From Bacillota bacterium (GTDB lineage Bacteria; Bacillota_I; Bacilli_A; Izemoplasmatales; Hujiaoplasmataceae): 64,000 bases of DNA. Below are positions 58,789 through 64,000 of this stretch, in pieces (position 1 is the stretch's first letter; every line of letters starts with the position of its first letter). The stretch lies in the NCBI GenBank assembly GCA_018818595.1, contig JAHIRM010000002.1:1-64000 (forward strand), written 5' to 3'. The position numbers and the translations under genes were made by a program. Below the pieces are notes generated by a model, which ran no database searches, was not told the origin of the DNA, and was given only the letters and a program-made list of their open reading frames with translations.

Positions 58789-59502
58789 ATGTTGGAAATT
58801 AAAAACGTCTCAAAAAGTTATGATAAAAAAAAGTTTGCTAATGACAAAATCAATTTAACCATTGAGCCTGGAGATATTTATGGTTTTATTGGACACAATG
58901 GAGCAGGTAAAACAACTTTACTTAAATCCATTGCTGGTATTATTGATTTTGACGAGGGTGAAATCTATGCAAATGGGTTGTCAATTAAAAAAGAGCCGTT
59001 GTTAGTAAAACAAATTCAAGCATATATTCCTGATAATCCTGATGTATATGAATCGTTATCAGGAATTCAATATTTAGATTTCATTGCGGATGCTTACCAA
59101 GTAGATGTGGCTAAACGTCGACTACTGATTGATAAATATTCGTTAATGTTTGAAATGAATGAAGTGTTAAACAATCCAATTTCTTCTTATTCTCACGGAA
59201 TGAAACAAAAAATAGTTATTATGAGTGCTTTGGTTCACGAGCCTAAGATTATGCTATTAGATGAGCCTTTTGTAGGATTAGATCCTAAAGCAAGTTATTT
59301 ATTAAAAGAAGTCTTTCGCGAAATGTGTCAAAAAGGTTCTTTAATCTTTTTCTCTACTCATGTATTAGAAGTAGCGGAAAAACTATGTAATAAAGTTGCA
59401 ATTATTAAACAAGGAAGAATTATTGCAAATGGAAATACCCAAGACATTATAAAAGATCAATCACTTGAACATCTTTTCTTGGAGTTGACAGAAGAACTAT
59501 GA
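58789..59502 (+). CDS. ABC transporter ATP-binding protein
   Basis: A 237-aa ABC-2-type ATPase. Walker A GHNGAGKTTLLK near residue 38, signature SSYSHGMKQKIVIMSAL, Walker B IMLLDEPFVGLDP and H-loop FSTHVLE. ATG 58789 is preferred, placed after AGGGTGAT. The permease start overlaps by four bases. Typical of exporters of drugs, lipids or peptides (EcsA/YthP-like layout); the substrate is unknown. Confidence 0.9.
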   Translation: MLEIKNVSKSYDKKKFANDKINLTIEPGDIYGFIGHNGAGKTTLLKSIAGIIDFDEGEIYANGLSIKKEPLLVKQIQAYIPDNPDVYESLSGIQYLDFIADAYQVDVAKRRLLIDKYSLMFEMNEVLNNPISSYSHGMKQKIVIMSALVHEPKIMLLDEPFVGLDPKASYLLKEVFREMCQKGSLIFFSTHVLEVAEKLCNKVAIIKQGRIIANGNTQDIIKDQSLEHLFLELTEEL

Positions 59503-61106
59503 TGTACTTAAAATTAATGAAAGTCTTTTTTAAAGAAGGCTTTTCTTTGAAACGAATGTTTAACATAACTTCTTCAAAATCGAAATTACAGTCTGTTTTA
59601 ATTGGACTCTTATTACTCTATGGTCTTGGAACAATTTTATTTGGATTTGGGTATATATTCCTTGATTTGGGTTTGATATTTAACAACGCAAATATGATCG
59701 AATTTCTTTTAATGTATGTATTTATTTATTCGTCTTCGTTATCCATTATATTCATTTTGTTACGAGCAAATGGATATTTATTTCAATATAAAGATTTTGA
59801 ACTTCTTGAACCATTACCCATTAAACCAAGAATAGTTGTTTTTGCAAAAGCAAGTGTGATGATGATTATTGTTTATATTTCAGTTTTTTTGTTTACTGCT
59901 CCAATGGCATTTTCTTATTTTTATTATACAGGATTTAATATAGTCAGTTTATTATTTTACTTCATTGCAATACTGTGTGTTCCTTTAATTCCTGCCGTTA
60001 TTTTTTCTTTCATTGCATTATTGATTGCGAGAATTACAGCTAAATTTAGAAAAAATAAATTAATTACAATCATATTAATGTTTATTGCATTTCTTGGTGT
60101 TATGTATATTTCATTTGCTTATAATTTTTCTGGTGGAACAAATCCCATGCTAAATCAAGAAGGATTTATTGCTGGAATGGGGGAAATTTATCTTCCAATG
60201 ATGTGGTTTGTCAATGCGATACATAATCGAGATATATTCAATTTATTGTTATTAATTGTGACTCATGTATTTCCTTTCTTTTTATTTTTAATTCTGATTC
60301 AAAAAATGGTATTAACGACTAACCAAAAAGGATTAATGACTATTACTCGTAAAAACAATAAACCCGTTTTAAATCAACAACGTTCTGTTTTTAACTCCAT
60401 TATTACGAAAGAATCCAGAAAATTCTTTAGTGTTCCAATTTATGCATTAAATACTGGATTTGGTCCTATTATTCTTTTTGTATTATCAGTTTTAAGTTTA
60501 ATTTACAAAGATAAAATTCTTGAATATCTGCCACAGTTAGGTTTTGTTGGACTTTCAACAGAATTAATCTTATTGATAATCATTTGCTTTTGTTTGTCAA
60601 CGGTTTATACTTCAGCAATTTCTCTTTCACTTGAAGGAAAAAACTTTTGGATTATTAAAACGCTTCCTGTTCAACCAGAAAAAATTATGTTTGCAAAAAT
60701 GGCATTTAATGTCCTTTTGGGTCTTCCCATTGCGTTATTTAGTTTGGTTCTATTTGGAATTAGTTTTCAAATTCAATTATATCATTTATTCATTCTTGCA
60801 TTATACATCACAACTTTTTCTTTTCTCACTTCAATTTTAGGTTCTATTATAAATTTATATACGCCTAAATTTCACTATAAGAACGAGACAGAAGTTGTAA
60901 AACAAAGCATAGGTGCTATTCTTGGCATATTTGGAGGAATGGGAATTATTTTAATCAATGTAGGAATTTATTCTTTACTTAAAAACGCTTTGAGTTGGCA
61001 ATTAAATGTGATGGTTAATTCTTTATTTGATTTAATACTTTTCTTTCTTGCTTTTTATTTTGTTAAAAAGGTTACAGAAAGCCTTTTCACTAAAATGGCT
61101 GTTTAA
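59499..61106 (+). CDS. ABC-2-type exporter membrane protein
   Basis: A 535-aa membrane protein with about twelve hydrophobic segments, twice the size of a minimal ABC-2 permease, so probably a fusion-like or full-length permease (YthQ-type layout). FKEGFSLKRM at the start is cytoplasmic and GKNFWIIKTLPVQPEKIMFAKM near residue 380 is a cytoplasmic coupling segment of this class. Overlaps the ATPase gene by four bases. No specific substrate evident. Confidence 0.83.
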   Translation: MMYLKLMKVFFKEGFSLKRMFNITSSKSKLQSVLIGLLLLYGLGTILFGFGYIFLDLGLIFNNANMIEFLLMYVFIYSSSLSIIFILLRANGYLFQYKDFELLEPLPIKPRIVVFAKASVMMIIVYISVFLFTAPMAFSYFYYTGFNIVSLLFYFIAILCVPLIPAVIFSFIALLIARITAKFRKNKLITIILMFIAFLGVMYISFAYNFSGGTNPMLNQEGFIAGMGEIYLPMMWFVNAIHNRDIFNLLLLIVTHVFPFFLFLILIQKMVLTTNQKGLMTITRKNNKPVLNQQRSVFNSIITKESRKFFSVPIYALNTGFGPIILFVLSVLSLIYKDKILEYLPQLGFVGLSTELILLIIICFCLSTVYTSAISLSLEGKNFWIIKTLPVQPEKIMFAKMAFNVLLGLPIALFSLVLFGISFQIQLYHLFILALYITTFSFLTSILGSIINLYTPKFHYKNETEVVKQSIGAILGIFGGMGIILINVGIYSLLKNALSWQLNVMVNSLFDLILFFLAFYFVKKVTESLFTKMAV

Positions 61107-61214
61107 TATTTGAAAAAAGAAGCGTAATTTCCTCTTAATTTCATTTGTAATTTTCAGTTAAAAATGATATAATTCGTATGTTCATGTAAAAATATAATTC
61201 GAAAGGAAATAACT
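61107..61214. other. Short gap before ppdK
   Basis: Only a TATAAT-like element near 61167-61172 and AT-rich sequence are seen; the strong GAAAGGAAA site serves ppdK. Confidence 0.5.
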
Positions 61215-63836
61215 ATGACAAAATATGTATATTTGTTTAAAGAAGGCGACGCTTCAATGAAAAACCTTCTTGGAGGTAAAGGTGCAAATCTTTGCGAAAT
61301 GACCAATCTTGGTATGCCAGTACCTCAAGGATTTACCGTATCAACTGAAGCATGTACAAAATACTATGAAGATGGAAGACGTATCAATGATGAAATTATT
61401 GCTCAAATTTATGATGCTTTAAGTGCAACAGAAAAAATTTCAGGAAAGAAATTTGGAGACAATAACAATCCATTTTTAGTTTCTGTAAGATCTGGTGCTC
61501 GAGTATCAATGCCTGGAATGATGGACACAATTTTAAATCTTGGCTTAAATGATGTAGCAGTTGAAGGTTTAGCTAAATTAACTGAAAACCCTAGATTTGC
61601 ATACGATTCTTACAGAAGATTCATTCAAATGTTTTCTGATGTAGTTATGGAAGTTGAAAAAAGCAACTTTGAAGCTATTTTAGAAGCAAAAAAAGAAGAA
61701 AAAGGTGTGGAATTAGATACTGATTTAACTGCAGATGATTTAAAAGATATCGTTGCTAATTATAAAGTAAAATACAAAGAAATTAAAGGCGAAGCTTTTC
61801 CTCAAGATCCAAAAATACAATTAATTGAAGCTGTTAAAGCCGTTTTTAAATCTTGGGATAATCCAAGAGCAAATACTTACCGCCGTTTAAATAACATTTC
61901 TTACCAATGGGGTACTGCCGTAAGCGTACAATCTATGGTTTTTGGAAACATGGGTGAAGATTCAGGAACTGGTGTTGCTTTTACAAGAAATCCATCCACT
62001 GGAGAAAAAGTATTGTATGGTGAATACCTATTTAATGCTCAAGGTGAAGACGTAGTTGCAGGTATTCGTACTCCTAAACCTATCTCTGAATTAGAAAAAG
62101 ATAATCCTGTTTTATACAAAGAATTTAATGATATCGCAGGTAGACTTGAAGCTCATTATCGTGATATGCAAGATATGGAATTTACCATCGAAAGAGGTAA
62201 ATTATATATGTTACAAACTAGAAATGGTAAAAGAACAGCACAAGCTGCTTTAAAAATTGCGATTGATTTAGTAAAAGAAGGATTACTTACTGAAACAGAA
62301 GCACTTTTAAAAGTAGAACCAAAACAATTAGATTCCCTACTTCATCCACAATTTGATAGCGTTTCATTAAAAAACGCCAAAGTCATCGCTGTTGGACTGA
62401 ATGCTTCTCCTGGAGCCGCTACTGGTCGTGCAGTATTTACAGCTGAAAGAGCTGCAGAAATGGTTAAAGATGGAAAACCAGTTATTCTTGTTCGTCAAGA
62501 AACATCTCCTGAAGATATTGAAGGAATGTTCGTTTCTAAAGGCGTTTTAACAAGTAGAGGTGGAATGACATCTCATGCTGCTGTTGTTGCACGTGGAATG
62601 GGAACATGCTGCGTTGCTGGAGCTGGAACGGTTAAAGTAAATGAAGTTAAAAAATACTTTGAAGTTGATGGAAAGAAATACTTTGAAGGAGACTTTATCT
62701 CTTTAGATGGGTCAACTGGCAAAATTTACGGAGAGCAAATTAAAACCGTAGATGCGACAGTATCAGGTGATTTTGCAACACTTATGGAATGGGCAGATAA
62801 ATATCGCTCTTTAAAAGTTAGAACAAATGCAGATAATCCAAGAGATGCAAAAGTTGCTTATAAATTTGGAGCTGAGGGAATTGGACTTTGCCGTACAGAA
62901 CATATGTTCTTTGAAGCAGACCGTATTCCTGCCGTTCGTGAAATGATTGTTTCTAAAACTTTAAAAGAAAGACAAACTGCTTTAAATAAATTACTTCCTA
63001 TGCAACGTCTTGACTTTATCGGTCTTTATGAAGCGATGAATGGTTTCCCTGTAACAATTCGTTATTTGGATCCACCACTTCATGAATTCTTACCAACAGA
63101 ACGTGACGATATTGAATCTTTAGCAAAAGAAATGCATCTTACTTATGAAGAATTAAAAGCTACTGTCGATTCTTTACATGAAACGAATCCGATGCTAGGT
63201 CATCGTGGTGTAAGACTATCGATTACTTATCCTGAAATTGCTGTTATGCAAACAACAGCTGTCATCGAAGCAGCAATTGATGTAAACAATCGCGGTGGAA
63301 AAGTCGTTCCTGAAATTATGATTCCACTTGTAGGTGACGTAAAAGAATTAAAAATGATTAAAGACATTGTTGTTGCTACTGCAGATGAAATTATTAAAAA
63401 AGCTAAAGTAAATTTACAATACCATGTTGGAACCATGATTGAAATTCCACGCGCTTGTATCCTTGCGGATGAAATTGCACAAGAAGCTGAATTCTTTAGT
63501 TTTGGAACCAACGATTTGACTCAAATGACATTTGGTTTTAGTCGTGATGATGCAGGAAAATTCCTTCAAGATTACTATAGCAAAAAAATATTTGAAAACG
63601 ATCCTTTTGCTCACATTGATTTCAAAGGTGTCGGCAAATTAATGCAAATGGCTGTTGAATTAGGTAGAAAAGTTCGCCCTGATATTAAACTTGGAATATG
63701 TGGTGAACACGGTGGAGATCCAGCTTCGGTTGAATTCTGTCATAATATTGGACTATCTTATGTTTCATGTTCTCCTTTTAGAGTTCCAATAGCTAGACTT
63801 GCCGCAGCACACGCAAACATTAAAAATCCTCGTTAA
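61215..63836 (+). CDS. ppdK: Pyruvate, phosphate dikinase
   Basis: Interconverts PEP, AMP and PPi with pyruvate, ATP and Pi. N-terminal ATP-grasp region starts LLGGKGANLCEM; the swivelling phosphohistidine domain has GGMTSHAAVVARGMGTCCVAG with His454; the C-terminal TIM barrel has LCRTEHMFF, HVGTMIEIPRA and GICGEHGGDP with the catalytic Cys. 873 aa, full length. In organisms lacking pyruvate kinase or using PPi-based glycolysis it makes ATP. Single gene with a terminator after it. Confidence 0.97.
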   Translation: MTKYVYLFKEGDASMKNLLGGKGANLCEMTNLGMPVPQGFTVSTEACTKYYEDGRRINDEIIAQIYDALSATEKISGKKFGDNNNPFLVSVRSGARVSMPGMMDTILNLGLNDVAVEGLAKLTENPRFAYDSYRRFIQMFSDVVMEVEKSNFEAILEAKKEEKGVELDTDLTADDLKDIVANYKVKYKEIKGEAFPQDPKIQLIEAVKAVFKSWDNPRANTYRRLNNISYQWGTAVSVQSMVFGNMGEDSGTGVAFTRNPSTGEKVLYGEYLFNAQGEDVVAGIRTPKPISELEKDNPVLYKEFNDIAGRLEAHYRDMQDMEFTIERGKLYMLQTRNGKRTAQAALKIAIDLVKEGLLTETEALLKVEPKQLDSLLHPQFDSVSLKNAKVIAVGLNASPGAATGRAVFTAERAAEMVKDGKPVILVRQETSPEDIEGMFVSKGVLTSRGGMTSHAAVVARGMGTCCVAGAGTVKVNEVKKYFEVDGKKYFEGDFISLDGSTGKIYGEQIKTVDATVSGDFATLMEWADKYRSLKVRTNADNPRDAKVAYKFGAEGIGLCRTEHMFFEADRIPAVREMIVSKTLKERQTALNKLLPMQRLDFIGLYEAMNGFPVTIRYLDPPLHEFLPTERDDIESLAKEMHLTYEELKATVDSLHETNPMLGHRGVRLSITYPEIAVMQTTAVIEAAIDVNNRGGKVVPEIMIPLVGDVKELKMIKDIVVATADEIIKKAKVNLQYHVGTMIEIPRACILADEIAQEAEFFSFGTNDLTQMTFGFSRDDAGKFLQDYYSKKIFENDPFAHIDFKGVGKLMQMAVELGRKVRPDIKLGICGEHGGDPASVEFCHNIGLSYVSCSPFRVPIARLAAAHANIKNPR

Positions 63837-63846
63837 AATACGATTC

Positions 63847-63877
63847 AAAGGACTTGCTTTTGCAAGTCCTTTTTTTC
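63847..63877 (+). terminator. Terminator after ppdK
   Basis: AAAGGACTTGC/GCAAGTCCTTT stem around TTTT, with T-run. Confidence 0.9.
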
Positions 63878-63888
63878 TCTTAACTCCC

Positions 63889-63917
63889 TTGACAAATGAA
63901 TAGGGGGTGTTTATAAT
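63889..63917 (+). promoter_or_regulatory. Consensus promoter at the right edge, between inverted repeats
   Basis: TTGACA at 63889-63894, 17-base spacer, TATAAT at 63912-63917. It is bounded by CTTAACTCCC (63879-63888) directly upstream and the inverse GGGAGTTAAG at 63973-63982. The transcript would start about 63924 and run out of the window; no gene is identifiable in the remaining ~75 bases. Confidence 0.7.
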
Positions 63918-64000
63918 GAAATTGTACTTAGATAGTTGGAAATCACTCAACCGCGACCGACAGTAATTGAACGGGAGTTAAGGTTTTTCTGGTGTTGAAT

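Noticed and set aside
63916-63966. 16-codon leader peptide starting MKLYLDSWKSLN at the right edge
   Set aside because: An AGGGGGTG site precedes the ATG, but that ATG lies inside the TATAAT box of the consensus promoter, so a transcript from this promoter would start after it. It would need another upstream promoter.

Overview
The window is about 64 kb of AT-rich, densely packed bacterial chromosome with short intergenic gaps, strong AGGAGG-type ribosome-binding sites, sigma-A-type promoters and many hairpin/T-tract terminators. TGA is used as a stop (for example at the ends of nusB and the YfcE-type phosphodiesterase gene) and tryptophan is read from TGG, so the code is standard table 11. 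Together with a Bacillus-like gene order (nusB-xseA-xseB-dxs-recN; ispH/cshB/nfo; infC-rpmI-rplT), the MEP isoprenoid pathway, glycogen genes and pyruvate phosphate dikinase, this suggests a low-GC Bacillota/Mycoplasmatota lineage of the Acholeplasma/Izemoplasma/Haloplasma kind rather than a UGA-recoding mycoplasma. The placement is an inference. I see no rRNA operon, insertion sequence, prophage or CRISPR array.

Layout. 0-5 kb: der, HU, a CPBP membrane protease, a KtrA/TrkA potassium-channel regulator, rdgB and a phosphodiesterase. 5-9.6 kb: a 976-aa protein that looks like a degenerate TPR-GAF-PAS-GGDEF-EAL protein, then a GH13 glucosidase. 9.8-21 kb: nusB-xseA-xseB-dxs-recN, a 56-aa membrane peptide, ispH, cshB-nfo-trmL, ntdP and an M29 aminopeptidase. 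21-28.3 kb: an RluD-type pseudouridine synthase, two CotH-like exported proteins in tandem, and a lysine-riboswitch-controlled amino-acid ABC importer whose permease carries an extra extracytoplasmic Ig-like domain. 28.4-34.3 kb: a small membrane protein, an M42 peptidase, nadD-nadE-mnmA and a patatin-like lipase.

34.3-37.3 kb holds a four-gene cassette of unknown function: a secreted beta-rich, Ser/Thr-rich protein, a second N-terminally anchored extracellular protein, and a two-component ABC transporter. It is preceded by a hairpin that contains the first gene's own Shine-Dalgarno sequence. This is the best candidate for an undescribed system. 37.4-43.3 kb: glmS-glmM-glmU (UDP-GlcNAc synthesis), then infC-rpmI-rplT with an L20-type leader/attenuator and an AUU start for IF3. 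43.5-50 kb: a NatAB-like exporter, a P-loop kinase-like protein, an unknown membrane protein, a radical SAM-like protein with no cluster cysteines, a repeat protein with a DUF2188-like tail, and an ECF sigma/RsgI-like anti-sigma pair. 50-64 kb: a YwaF-like membrane protein, a nucleoside kinase gene split by a -1 frameshift at A AAA AAG, a CtpE-like P-type ATPase, glgA-glgC, a VOC protein, tRNA-Thr(GGU), an ABC-2 exporter and ppdK. The last 110 bases contain a consensus promoter between short inverted repeats and the start of an unidentified transcript.

Themes: several proteins have lost the catalytic residues of their families (GGDEF/EAL protein, radical SAM protein), which suggests recruitment of dead enzymes as binding or scaffold proteins. 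Control is visibly RNA-based at the lysine transporter, at IF3 and possibly at the 34.3-kb cassette.
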